Source: Saccopteryx bilineata (taxonomy: Eukaryota; Chordata; Mammalia; Chiroptera; Emballonuridae). Taken from it: DNA of 64,000 nt. The stretch covers positions 92,226,740 to 92,290,739 of the forward strand of contig NC_089491.1 of NCBI RefSeq assembly GCF_036850765.1, in the 5' to 3' direction. Positions 1 through 11,625 of the stretch are shown piece by piece; the stretch's first letter is position 1; each line of letters starts with the position of its first letter. A program made the position numbers and the translations under genes. A model generated the notes under the pieces. It was not told the origin of the DNA. It made no database searches and saw nothing but the letters and a program-made list of their open reading frames with translations.

Positions 1-1043
1 CTTTCAAAAATTTATAAAGAACTTAAAAAACTCAACACCAAAAACATTGGGCAAAAATCCTGAATAGACACTTTTCTAAAAGGGACATAGAGATGGCAAA
101 TAGATATATAAAAAGTGATGTTCAACATCATTAATCATCAGAGAAATACAAATTAAATTCACAATGAAGTGTCAGTGCACACCTGTCAGAATGACTATCA
201 TCAATAAGTCAACATACAACAGTGGTGGAGAGGGTGTGGAGAGAAGGACACCCTGGTGCACTGTTAGAGGGAATGCAGATTGGTACAGCCATAGTGGAAA
301 ATGTAGAGTTATCTGAAAAAATTAAAACTGGAACTGCCTTTTGACCCTGTGATCCCATTTCTGGAAATATATTCTAAGAATCCCAAAACACTAATTCAAA
401 AAAATATATGCACCCTATCTATGTTCATTGCAGCATTATTTACAATAGTTAAGATCTGGAAACAGCTAAAGTGCCCATTAGTATATGAATGGATTAAAAA
501 GTTGTGGTGCATTTCACAATGGAATACTACATGACCATTAAGAAGAAAGAAATCTTACCTTTTGTGACAGCATAGATAGATCTGGAGATCATTACACTAA
601 GTGAAATGAGCCAGTCAGAAACTGATAACTACCATATGATTTCACTCATGTGTGGAATCTAATTAACAAAACGAACTAATGAACAAAACAGAAACAGACT
701 CAAAGATAGAGATCAGGCTGACAGTTGTGGGTGTGGGGTTGGGTGAGGCAGGTGGAGAGATAGAGCAAAAAGTACTAAAGAAAACTCATGGACATGGAAA
801 ACAATGCAATAATTCCAGGGGGGTGGTGGAGGAGGATGTAGGGAGAAAAAATGATGATGAATGAAAATTTGACTGGGATGCTGAACACAGAATACAGTGT
901 ACAGAGATGCATTGTAGAATTCGGTTCTGAAACGTATACAATTATGTTAAACAGTATCACCCCAATAAAATTCAATGAAAAATAAAATAAATTAAAAATG
1001 AAATAAAAATAAAAATATAATTTATGAAAACTAAAAAAGAAAG
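1..1043 (+). mobile_element. L1 retrotransposon 3' end (ORF2 C-terminus plus 3' UTR), decayed
   Basis: The piece continues off the left edge of the window. Forward frames give broken fragments of the L1 ORF2 C-terminal region (the TSLIIREIQIK stretch near 120-160, and WIKKLW near 490-505), cut by many stops and frameshifts. A 3' UTR follows and ends in an A-rich tail at about 980-1043. The end of the UTR (about 860-985) resembles the fragment at 17680-17860. ORF2 normally encodes endonuclease and reverse transcriptase; only its far C-terminus is here, so this copy is inactive. It is older than the L1 at 8.95-10.1 kb. Confidence 0.88.
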
Positions 1044-1115
1044 AAATTACCTTGGCTTTGTTTAATTACTGGTTGCTTGCTACCTGTTTGTTATTTTATT
1101 CTCCATTTTTAGTGC

Positions 1116-1117
1116 TT

Positions 1118-1179
<62 letters not shown>
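1116..1179. repeat. (TG)n(AG)n compound microsatellite
   Basis: An uninterrupted TG run passes directly into an AG run. It produces short Cys/Val, Arg/Glu and Leu/Ser open frames that are not genes. Confidence 0.97.
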
Positions 1180-1183
<4 letters not shown>

Positions 1184-1295
1184 ATTTGGCCACTTCCTTT
1201 ATTCCCCAAATATATTTTTGAACATGTGTCAAAAAATATGCTATAAATTTATAAAACTTACATGTTTTGAACATTTGTATTCAAAAGTTAAAGTA

Positions 1296-1653
1296 GCCTG
1301 ACCAGGTGGTGGCACAGTGGATAGAGCGTCAGACTGGGATGCCGAGGACCGAGGTTCGAGACCCCGAGGTTGCCAGCTTGAGCGTGAGCTCATCTGGTTT
1401 GAGCAAGGCTCACCAGCTTGGACCCAAGGTTGCTGGCTCAAACAAGGAGTTACTCGGTCTTCTGTAACCCACGGTCAAGGCACATATGAGAAAGCAATCA
1501 ATGAACAACTAAAGTGTCACAACGAAAAACTGATGATTGATGCTTCTCATCTCTCTGTGTTCCTGTCTGTCCCTATCTATCCCTCTCTCTGACTCTCTCT
1601 CTGTCTCTGTAAAAAAAAAAAAAAAAAAAAGATAAAAAAAAAGATTAAAAAAA
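1296..1653 (+). mobile_element. SINE family A, full length, with target-site duplication
   Basis: A tRNA-like head beginning GCCTGACCAGG, with a box-B-like GGTTCGAGACC at about 1352, is followed by the family A body (CAAGGCACATATGAGAAAGC) and a CT-rich stretch leading to an A-rich tail. The 13-bp duplication AAAAGTTAAAGTA flanks it exactly, at 1283-1295 and 1654-1666. It was made by L1-type target-primed reverse transcription. Confidence 0.95.
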
Positions 1654-1666
1654 AAAAGTTAAAGTA

Positions 1667-4600
1667 TGTGACCTCTTATTAGATTTGTATTTATATTAAA
1701 ATTCCAGGCTTTGTTCTTCTGGTTTCTATTTCACTATTTATTATTTGTTTTATTCTCTGACCTTAGTGGCTCTCCTGCTGAGATACTTTTCATTATTTGA
1801 AGCAGTGCCTCTTTCTGTGGCAGTGGAAGAATGTACGAAACTAAACACCATTGAAATGCAAACACCTTTAATTTTGTGCCTATAGGATTAGAGATACAGA
1901 GAAGAGGCTCCCTGATACCTGAACTGTGCTACTTAAAACAGATGTCTAGCACTACTGTTTGCCTTGTGTAATTATGAAATGTCATATTCCAAGTGATGAG
2001 GATACCCAAGATATACCATAACATAGGAGGTTTGCATGTGTGTGTTTGTGTATGTATTATATAAAGGCTATTTTAAGTGTAGGATAATAGAAAAGGTCCC
2101 TATTTCTCAAAACTACAAATGATATTGTTTTTTGAACAAAAACATCTGGGGATAATCTGCATTTTGTTCACCTTAAAATACCCCTAGAATCCTATTTTTA
2201 TAAGAGGAATATTCTTAAATATTTGATTTGAAAATCCAATATTTATAATACAATCATATGTATTAAATAATGGAAAGAGTAGTTATGAATTTAATTGAAA
2301 TCATTTTCATAAATACGTTGAGCTTCTGGGATATTTCTGATGTATTATTAAAGAAAATAAATTAATTCTATATATTACAAAGGTTTAATGTCTTACAAGA
2401 AGTGAGAAGGATCACTACAAAGGATTCTGAGGTCAAACATATGTAGTAATTGCAGCTTCTTGTCCTCTGAACGACCCACAATCTATGATAGTTTTAGACT
2501 GTTATATTGACTAAAAAAGAAAAAAAAACTGAACTCTTTCTATATAAAAGTATTAACTGATACTATTATTATTATTATTTATTAAACCATTTTATTTTCT
2601 CTCAAATTTAAAATGGAAATTTAAAAACGAGCAATATAACTAGAATATGATCAAGAGGAGGTAGAAAGAGAAGAACAATGCTCTTCATTAAAACGGTCAT
2701 TTTTCTCCCTGGCAGGGTCACAATGCAAAACTTAAAAAAAAAAAAAGCAGTGATTCAGTGTATGTAAAAGCAGTTCTCCCTGAATCATTTAGATTCCAAG
2801 AACAGCACAATAGATCTGACATTTTTAAATAATATATTGTAGCAGAGTTGAGGGGCTTTTAAACATGCCCCACCGTACATGGGAGCTTCCTGCTTGGGAA
2901 TGAGTCAAAAGAAATCTCACAAGTGAATCAGTGAGAGTTCTCTGCGTTCCTTTTAGAAATGTCATTCAAAATTAATGATAATATTTCTGACCAAAATCTA
3001 TTTTTGGATAGCTTTTGTCATAACACTCTCTGACCTCGCACATATGGCTCCTTGACCTGTGTTACAGACATCTGAAATTAGCGATGAAATGTTAATGACT
3101 GTCTCTTTACTCAGCAGTGAACCTAGTGGTAACTCCAGGAAAATAACATGGGTTTGTCTTTGAAAAGAAACCCTGAAAAATGTAACTTCAGTGAGAATAA
3201 TCCATTATTAATCTATGACTTATCTTGTCCAGTCCTCTGCTTCTTACATTCCTGATGATAATCAGAAGATATTAATTACACTCAAAGAATACTGATCATC
3301 AAGATCAGCCCATCATGTTTGAAATATAAAAACAACAGGGCCTTATCGTTTTTTTTTTACTACTCATAACAGAATGGGAAATTTAAGTGCATTATGACTT
3401 AACTATCAAAGTACTTTATGTTTTTGATTGACTCATACTCAAATCCAACAAAGACAGGTCAATACATAGACATTCAATAAAAATTCAACTGCTTTTAGTT
3501 TTTTTTTCTTGAAGCACTCCTATATTAATGTGTTTATGTAAGATCAGGGTGCTAACAGGAGTGGTTGAATTTTTTTTCAAATTTCTGATTATGTTTATAG
3601 TAGTCTAGCCACAAAAGGATAACAGAATCCTTACTTTTAGAATCTTGTCATTTGGGGGCTTTACTATCATAATATCATAACATTTATTTTATTTACCGTT
3701 GCTGGGTTTTGTTGTTTTGTTTTTTATCTCTGACTCTTATTTTTATCACTGATACTCTTATATTCTTTGGGGTATTTCAACCAAGAGAACACTCCTAGTT
3801 AACCCAGTCTAGACTTATATTTTGGCTCAGGTTTTTTCAAAATCTTTACTGTTTTGATATTTGAATGGTTCTTAAAGCTATATTCTCATTTTCTTCTTAT
3901 ATTTACCTCTATTTAGGCTCCTGACCAAATTTGCCCCTGCCATTGTTGAATTTAATTTGAATCTTTTGAGTCCTAAATATAACTGCAATGTCCATTTGCT
4001 TTTCAAACAATGTTTCCTCAATACTCTTACTTGATATGGCAACACCACCAACTAGTTTCTCAATCCATAAATAAGTACTTACTTGGTATTTCCTTTCACT
4101 GCTTTCTATAGCTAGCAATTTGGTAATTAATTAGGAAAAAATGTTCACTTAGAATGGCCAGATAATTATTTTCTAATATTAGATTTCATTGGAATACTAA
4201 CTCATAAAAAAATGCTAAATCTATTTAACTGTAGTTATTTTAAATAATGTTTGAAGACTAATCCATTACTTTGTTAAAGAAAGATAACTGCATATGAGAC
4301 AACTAATATATATGAGAATATGGTAATCATCACATATGAATTGAACTTGAAAAAGTACTTGCAAAAGCCGTGGGAAGAAATGTTCTCTAAATTATTTTTC
4401 ATCACACTCTTAAAACCTACTGACTGTTGATACTGCAACTGTGGGGAATTTTTTGTTACCAAAGAGCATTTGACTCTATTGATTTACTTTCTTGGTGACT
4501 CTGTAGCTTACATATCCACTGATAGAACAATGTTTTCTAACATGGGAAGCAGTTTGGACATACTTATGTCTAAATGCTACGGGATTGGTCAGCCCCTTTA

Positions 4601-4864
4601 TTCTCAGGCTGTTCTCTGGAGCCACTGATATAACTTCTTATACCTCCCACCTCATTTTCTACTCTCAATATATTCGAATATATTCTTCCTTTGCAATAAA
4701 TAAGCATCTGTTTACCCTTGCCTTGTACTGTACCTTGGATATTTCCTTAATTGTAAAGGATATTTCCTTTTCTTGCAATTGATTAAAAATAAGTATGTCA
4801 CAAGAGACGATTGGTTATGAAATTTTTTTCATTTTTAGAGGGTTTATTTGCATTCATCTTTAAT
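1667..4864. other. AT-rich intergenic DNA, no gene seen
   Basis: I see no convincing coding frame, RNA gene or recent repeat here. Open frames of 60-70 codons at about 3.9, 4.3 and 4.6 kb have no recognisable motif and are compatible with chance in AT-rich DNA. Ancient repeat fragments may be present but are too decayed to recognise by eye. Confidence 0.6.
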
Positions 4865-5070
4865 TTTATTTTTAAAAAATTACATTTAACATGGTGACAT
4901 TAATCAATAAGGGTACATAGATTTCAGATAAACATTATAGCATTTGAACGGTTGATTTTAAATAGAATTAGGAAGGTAGACATTGATCGAGTATTCACAA
5001 TTGTCCATTATTTACCTTCTGACATGTCTCAACAAAACTGTAGTCAGGATTTTCAACTCACTACAGTTCA
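4865..5070 (-). mobile_element. Antisense L1 3' end fragment
   Basis: The reverse complement contains the L1 3'-terminal stretch that also ends the copy at 48.9 kb (GTACCCTTATTGATTAATG followed by TCACCATG), next to a T-rich run that is the A-tail on the other strand. Only the 3' UTR end is present. The boundary at the 5' side is uncertain. Confidence 0.7.
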
Positions 5071-6150
5071 ATGAACTCTGCTTTTGCCGATTTTTGTATA
5101 AGCCCTAAAAAAAACAGAATGTGTCCCCTTAGAGAAGCTTATCATGAGAATTAGCTAACCACAGCCAGACACTTCCTCCAGGTCCTGCTGGCTATTTTAC
5201 CTTGCTATTCCCCTTCCAATAAACGTTTCTGTTAAAGCACTGACTACTCCTCCATACCTTCACAATTCAAGCCTTTCCTGCTTGATGTTGAGACATCTAC
5301 ATGTTTATAATAGGGTATTTCCCTTATAGCAAGTCTTACTTTTAAATAAAGTTTTTCTTACCTAAGTCTAAATTTGTTTTATTAAAGAATAAGAAACTTA
5401 AAAAAATGCAATATAAATAAAGGTAAAAATTTAAACACGTTTATAAAAACAGACTTGGGAGTTTGGCCCCAAGTAGTGAGAGCTTACAGAATTTATACCA
5501 ATCCTTCCAATGAAAATTTACTAAAGCTTAAAAAATTTCTAAACACTTCACATTATCCAAAAGAATTTTCAAATGAAATAATGAAGACTGTTTCAAGTTA
5601 GAAACACAGAGATATCCCATTTTCTCATTTAGGAAGACAGTAATTTAAAGCAGTCATTTTTTCTAAAATTCCTAAAAAATCTCAAAATGCTCGGTGTGAG
5701 TGTGTATGTGTGCACTAAAACTTTCTACCTTAATATTCAAACGTGTATAGATAGCACCCCCACACTTCCCTTCACTTGAACTTTGTAAAACTAGGAATGG
5801 AACTGGAATCAACTTTGATTTTTCTTAATAACAGTACTCAAAAAAATAGAATTTATATTAAAATATAAGAGCTCAAAAATGTTGAGGACAAATTTCAAAA
5901 CGTAAAAGGTAAAATAAGCTCTTCTACTGACTATCACAACTTAGCATAAAGAGTTGATTAAATGATTAATGAAACACAAAATAGTGTGCAGAAACAAACC
6001 CAAAGATATATAAAACTTGATTTACCATAAAAGTTGTTTCTGCATGAATATGAGAATATAACATTTTTCAATGAATGGTTGAGCTGAAATTTTTTTTCCT
6101 ATTTAAAATATCATGACCATATCTCTAACTATATGAAATTATTCCCATAT
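5071..6150. other. AT-rich intergenic DNA, no gene seen
   Basis: No coding frame or recent repeat recognised. A stretch at about 5140-5290 carries AATAAACGTTTCTG in pyrimidine-rich context and could be the end of an old LTR, but the match is too weak to call. Confidence 0.5.
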
Positions 6151-6159
6151 GAATTACTG

Positions 6160-6690
6160 TCTTAATGTGAAAAAAAAGACAAAAATGTGTTTCTATATAA
6201 AAATATAAAGGAATATTTTTATGAGCAAAAAGTAGGAATATATATATCTTTAAGCAAATTACAAAATGAACAAAAAGAAATATTTAATAAATTCGACTAT
6301 GTTGAAATTAAAACTTTTCTGTTCAACTAAGATAGTGGTAAATTCAGCCTTCAATACTGCCAATATATTTGGAATGCATAAAACTGACAAAGTTTATATC
6401 TAGAATATGTGAATCATACAATATATCATCAGTATATAAGAACTACAGATTTAAAAAAAGATAGAAATCTTAGAAAACGTATAAGCAAAATACCTGAGTA
6501 GTTTTTCCACAAAGGATGAAAAAGGCTATCCAAAAAGCCATTAAATATATGAAAAGATCTACAACTTCATTAGTAAATAAAAATATAAAAATTAAAGCAA
6601 CAATCAATAGCTCTATGAAGAAATAAGAGTGGAAATTTAACAAAAGAAAAAAAGTTTTGGTAAATTAAGGGATAGGGACTCATAAAACAT
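6160..6690 (+). mobile_element. Ancient L1 ORF2 fragment
   Basis: Broken forward frames resemble the L1 ORF2 stretch upstream of its C-terminus, for example a tyrosine-valine-glutamate-isoleucine-lysine-threonine-phenylalanine run near 6300. Many stops and frameshifts. Probably the same ancient element as 7511-8110, separated by the LTR-like insertion at 6920-7510. Confidence 0.55.
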
Positions 6691-6919
6691 TCGTGGGAGG
6701 TGATTTGGTTAACCACTTTTAATAAAAGTATGATATTATTTACAAAAGTTTAAAGTATTGAATAATTTTTGAAAAATTGATCTTTGTTTCAAGTTTCTGA
6801 CACTGAGCTTCTAAATCCCTAGAAATTTCCTGGTGATAAAAAGTATCTTTACTATTGATGAGCACCTTGAGTCATTCCTGAGTGTATGCTAATAAATAAT
6901 ATATTAGCATAATTAGTAT

Positions 6920-7510
6920 AATTTAGGATGGGGCTGTTGACCAGAAAGACCAACCATATGGTTAGAGGGTTGGGAGTTTGAGCCAGGCCAACCTGGGGGA
7001 AGGAAAGATGGCTGGAGATTTTTAGTCATGTGGCCATTGATTCAATCGTTGGTTTCTACATAATAAAACCTTCATTAAGAACTATGAACACTAAAGTTCT
7101 ATAAGATTTCCTGATTGGTGAAAACATCTGTGTGCTGGGAGGGTGATGCACTCTGATTCCACGGGGAGAGAACAGGGAGCTCTACATTTGGGAACCTTCC
7201 ATACTTTTATCTATTTGTCTCTTCATTTAATCCTGATTTATGCATTACTATAAAACTGTAATTGGAAGTTTAGAATATTTCTGAGTTTTGTGAGTTATAG
7301 TGTATTATCAAATCTGAGCGGGGTTATGGAAACTCCTCTGAACTTGTAGGCACTTGGTTAGAAATGCAGAAGGCCTTGGTGACCCTGAACTTGTGACTAG
7401 CTTCTGAAGCAGTGGCACGCTTATTGGGGACCATGAAGCCCTTAATATATAGAGTTTGTACTAACTTCAGTTGGTTAGAATCAAAATTCTATTGTGGCAC
7501 AATAGGCATA
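6920..7510 (+). mobile_element. LTR-like interspersed repeat, family not named
   Basis: The segment resembles a mammalian endogenous-retrovirus LTR I have seen repeatedly but cannot name safely. It has GGTTAGAGGGTTGGGAG near 6960, CTGATTGGTGAAAACATC near 7110, and an AT-rich stretch near 7240 that could hold a poly(A) signal. It lies between two pieces of an ancient L1 of the same orientation, which fits insertion into that L1. Boundaries are approximate. Confidence 0.5.
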
Positions 7511-8110
7511 CCATGATTCTGCAATAATACTCCTATGTGTGTTTCCTAGAAAAATGTATTCATGTGTACACCAGAGAGCATATAAAAATGATTGTTAGCA
7601 GAATTATTTGTAAGTCAGAATCTGCATAAGCCATAAATCCAACTGCCTATCAGCAGTTAAAAAGATAAATACTTCATATTTATAAAAGGAATATCTGATG
7701 TGGAAAATAATAAACTGCCATTACATGCAAAAATGACATGGCTAAGCTTAAAAGCATAACTTTGAATTACGGAAGCTTATCATAAAGGAATACAGGAAAT
7801 ATTGGAATTCTATTTATGTATAATACAAATATAGGCAAAAACTAAATGATATTGTTTATGAAAACATGTACAGGTTGTTAAAATATATAGAAAAACGAAG
7901 TGGTTACCATAAATTTTAGAATAATGATTGTCTTCAGATTGGAAAGATAATGTTTTTACTGCAATGGGCAAGTGAAGAATTCAAGATGCTGAAAAATGTT
8001 TTGTGTGTTGTCACAGGCAGTGATTACATGGCTGTTTGTTTTGTAAAATAACTTTGCTAAGCATTTACTTTATGCACACTTTTATATGTAGGTTATATTT
8101 CACTTTACAA
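7511..8110 (+). mobile_element. Ancient L1 ORF2 C-terminus and 3' UTR
   Basis: Around 7530-7660 the sequence follows the conserved L1 path (CATGTGTACACCAGAGAGCA, then the AACTGCCTATCAGCAG region), with heavy decay. Downstream is an L1-like 3' UTR. It is probably the continuation of 6160-6690. Confidence 0.55.
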
Positions 8111-8950
8111 AAATATATCAGAATTATTTCATAGTAATGAAAACTTGTGGCAAAGTTTTACCAATTTCTTTTGACTTGCTTTTATCCATATGGGTAATAA
8201 ATGCATCATGTTTATTTTATACATGTTTAAACTAAATGACTTATAACTAAATGTTTATAACTAAAATGACTGAAGCTAGTTATTACCTAAAGAACAGTTT
8301 CACATTATGGTTTGCATGATTTGTTTCATATGAGCATCACTAGTTCATTAACAAAGTTGAATGAGGCTTTAGCCAGATTGCTAACAAAATGTAAATAAAA
8401 CATTAGGAAACAGTCCAAATATATGATAGTTAGAAATGTATGTTTTTCTATTGTCATAAGGCTGTATGATCTTGCTGTCGCATAAGTCATGGTCTAGGAA
8501 ATTAACTAATAATATAGAAATCAAACTTAAAATTGCTAACTAATGTTAAAATGCATAATGTTGCAGATTTATGACATTTAAAATCAGAGCAAATCAATGT
8601 TTGTCAAATAAAGTGAATGATTTTTTAAAATAATCAAGGGTAACTTTTGAGTCATATATATCATCACTCATTTTGCAATACTGATAATTTTTAAGTAAAA
8701 TACTTAAAACATCCTAGTTAGTGCTAAGTTTTAAGCTTTATTTTATTTCATATCTTTAACCATTCTAATTTTTTAATTGTTTTTCATGATATAATAATAA
8801 TATGAATATCATGAAAAAAATATGTCTTGTTTTTATTTAATTTACATTTCTATTATTTAAATTGCTATAAAATGAATAAATTAAACTGACATTTTTTGTG
8901 TGTGTTCCTAAAACAAGTAGCAATTCATAGCTTACAGCAGTCTTTTCAAA
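8111..8950. other. AT-rich intergenic DNA, no gene seen
   Basis: Very AT-rich unique-looking sequence without a supported feature. It ends where L1 ORF2 similarity begins abruptly. Confidence 0.6.
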
Positions 8951-10100
8951 ACTCGACATCTCTTGCAGCAATAGATTTGCTGATTTATCTCCACGGGCAA
9001 GTGAAATAAAAGACAAGTTACACAAATGGGACTATATCAAACTAAAAAGCTTTTGCACAGCCAAAGACAATAAGAACAGAATAAAAAGACAAACTACACA
9101 ATGGGAGAACATATTTGACAGTATGTCTGATAAGGGGTTAATAACCAAAATTTATAAAGAACTCATAAATCTCAACACCAGGAATACAAACAATCCAATC
9201 CAAAAATGGGCAAAAGAAATGAATAGACACTTCTACAAAGAGGACATACAGATGGCCAATAGGCATATGAAAAAATGCTCAACATCACTAATCATTAGAG
9301 AAATGCAAATTAAAACAACAATGAAATATCACCTCACACTGGTCAGAATGGCGCTCATCAACAAAACAACACAGAGTAAGTACTGGCGAGGATGTGGAGA
9401 AAAGGGAACCCTCCTGCACTGCTGGTGAGAATGCAGACTTGTGCAGCCTCTGTGGAAAACAGTATGGAGATTCCTCAAAATATTGAAAATCAAACTGCCT
9501 TTTGACCCAGCCATCCCACTTTTAGGAATATAGCCCAAGAACACCATAGAATGGTTCCAGAAGGAGAAATGCACCCCACCATGTTTATGGCAGCATTGTT
9601 CACATTAGGCAAGATCTGGAAACAGCCAAGTGCCCGTCAATGGGCAAGTGGATTAAAAAGCTTTGGTACATATATACTATGGAATACTACTCAGCCATAA
9701 GAAATGATGACATCGGATCATTTACAATAACATGGATGGACCTTGATAACATTATACGGAGTGAAATAACTAAATCAGAAAAAACTAAGAATTATATGAA
9801 CCCATGCATAGATGGGACATAAAAATGAGACTCAGAGACATGGACAAGAATGTGATGGTAACAGGAGTTGGGGTGGAGGGGTGGGGAAGGGACGAGGAAG
9901 GAGAGGGAGGGGGTAGGGGGAGAGGAGGGGAGGGGCACAAAGAAAACCAGATAGAAGGTGACGGAAGACAATTTGACTTTGGGTGAGGAGTATGCAGCAT
10001 AATTAAATGTCAAAATAATCTGAAGATGTTTTCTTGGAACATATGTACCCTGATTTATCGATGTCACTGCATTAAAATTAATAAAAATAAGATAAAAAAA
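8950..10100 (+). mobile_element. 5'-truncated L1 (ORF2 C-terminal third plus 3' UTR)
   Basis: Similarity to L1 ORF2 starts abruptly near 8950 in the stretch reading [16 protein letters not shown] and runs through [10 protein letters not shown] near 9270 and [17 protein letters not shown] near 9650. The region 9123-9428 is open for 101 codons and 9640-9822 for 60, but they lie in different frames with an in-frame TGA at 9426 and further breaks, so no reverse transcriptase can be made. A G-rich 3' UTR and an A-rich tail (about 10065-10100) follow. Target duplications were not identified. Confidence 0.93.
9869..9935 (+). other. G-rich polypurine tract in L1 3' UTR, quadruplex-capable
   Basis: From 9904 to 9935 at least four runs of three or more G are separated by 1-6 nt, which satisfies the usual intramolecular G-quadruplex pattern. 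A second G-run group lies just upstream. G-rich 3' UTR tracts are a recurring L1 feature; the copy at 48.8 kb has the same block. Confidence 0.8.
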
Positions 10101-11489
10101 CTTGATGGCACATATCAATTATTATGTGATGGAAATCCCAAATCAGTAGATTTGGTGTAAGGTCCAAGTATCTGTATATTTGAAAAGCTCTATGAAACAA
10201 TATGCAGTAAAGTTTGAAAATGAATAGAACATGAATAAATTTCTATTTATTACCATTATTTTCTTATTTCAGAAGTGTTTTTAATTGATAATTATCTCTA
10301 GTATGAAATAGTTCAATTTATGATATATAATTTCATCCTATTCTCTCTTAATTTTTAAAATCAGTATATCTTCTTCTAGACTATAAAAACAAGAATACTG
10401 CAGTTTTTCCTTGTGAGTCAAAGATAGTGATTAATATAAAGGATTTCTTTCCTTTCCCATAATATTTATCTGTCTGGAATCAATTAAAATTATGGCTGAC
10501 CTACCTAATATAGATCTATATTTTTTATTAAAATATGAACTACTATTTGAACATTTGTATCCCCAATTGATTTTCAAATCTTTACCCTCAAAAAGATTTG
10601 AAATAAATACCCTTGCAGTCCAAGAGGATAAGATGTTACATTTACTAACTTTGGTTTCAATATCATTGAAAAAAGTGGAATTCTCTGGGAATGCTTTAAG
10701 GAATGAGGTGTTTGAGAACATAACGCACGTAGTCCAGTATATTGGGTTGCTGACAATACAGTTAACATTTTCCTCTGCCTTTCTGTTTTCTGTGGTGTGG
10801 CTCTGACGGCTTTATCATCAATGAAAGGCACAAATTTCAAGTCAGTTGGGCCCATGTTCAAATTTACAAGTACACTTGACCTTAAAGAGCCTAATTTTTT
10901 CATCCTTAAATATGACTAACTGTGCCTTTTGTTTGGAAAGTATTCACCATAGAAAAAATTTATTGTATAAAAGGAAGGAAAAAAAATCAAGAGTAGCTAG
11001 AAGAAATAGATTATGTTAATTAAATAAACTCAGGAGAGACTGGAAAGACATCAGTATTAGTGGAGAGAGACTGATTTTGAAAAGAGAGTTAGTTTTGTTT
11101 TGCTTTACCAAAACAAGCAAATAAAAACCTGGAAAGAACCATAAAATGCTTTTTCATGTCATTTACCAAAATCACAAGTGAAGCCAAGATCATAGCATAA
11201 ATCCTAACAGTAGATTCTAAAATCACTATCAAAACTTCCATATAGATTTTTAACTTCCAATGCCCACTATATATCTCCTTAATGGTAATAATGTTATACA
11301 TAAATAATTTCAATAAAGTAAATGATTTTAGACGTGGGGATATCAGATGTCCTTTTAACTTCATCCTATAGAATCTTCTGGGAGGATTTTGAACAAGGTG
11401 TGTGCCACAAAGAATAGAGTCTATATTGCAATACATGATACTCACTGAACTCTAATTTATTCTATGTCAGGTTATAGTTCTAAATTAAT
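10101..11489. other. AT-rich intergenic DNA, no gene seen
   Basis: Open frames of about 100 codons occur on both strands at 10431-10903 and a 118-codon frame at 11089-11445. They overlap one another, have no recognisable domain, and look like chance openings. Confidence 0.6.
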
Positions 11490-11625
11490 TACATGTGGAC
11501 TCATTTAATTCTCATAATAACCCTATGAGTAAGTATAATTTGAATACCATTTCTGCAGATGAAGAGTCTGAGACAAAGACAGCTTACGGAAATTGTTATG
11601 TCACACAACTTGTGTGCAGTTACAC
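11490..11625 (-). repeat. MIR (mammalian-wide SINE) fragment, antisense
   Basis: The order CTCATTTAATTCTCATAATA, CCCTATGAGTAAGTA, CAGATGAAGAGTCTGAGA, then GTCACACAACTTG matches the reverse strand of the MIR core at old-repeat divergence. Confidence 0.75.

Noticed and set aside
10431..10903. Overlapping ~100-codon frames on both strands, possible small gene
   Set aside because: Openings on both strands in the same place with no recognisable motif; typical of chance AT-rich sequence.
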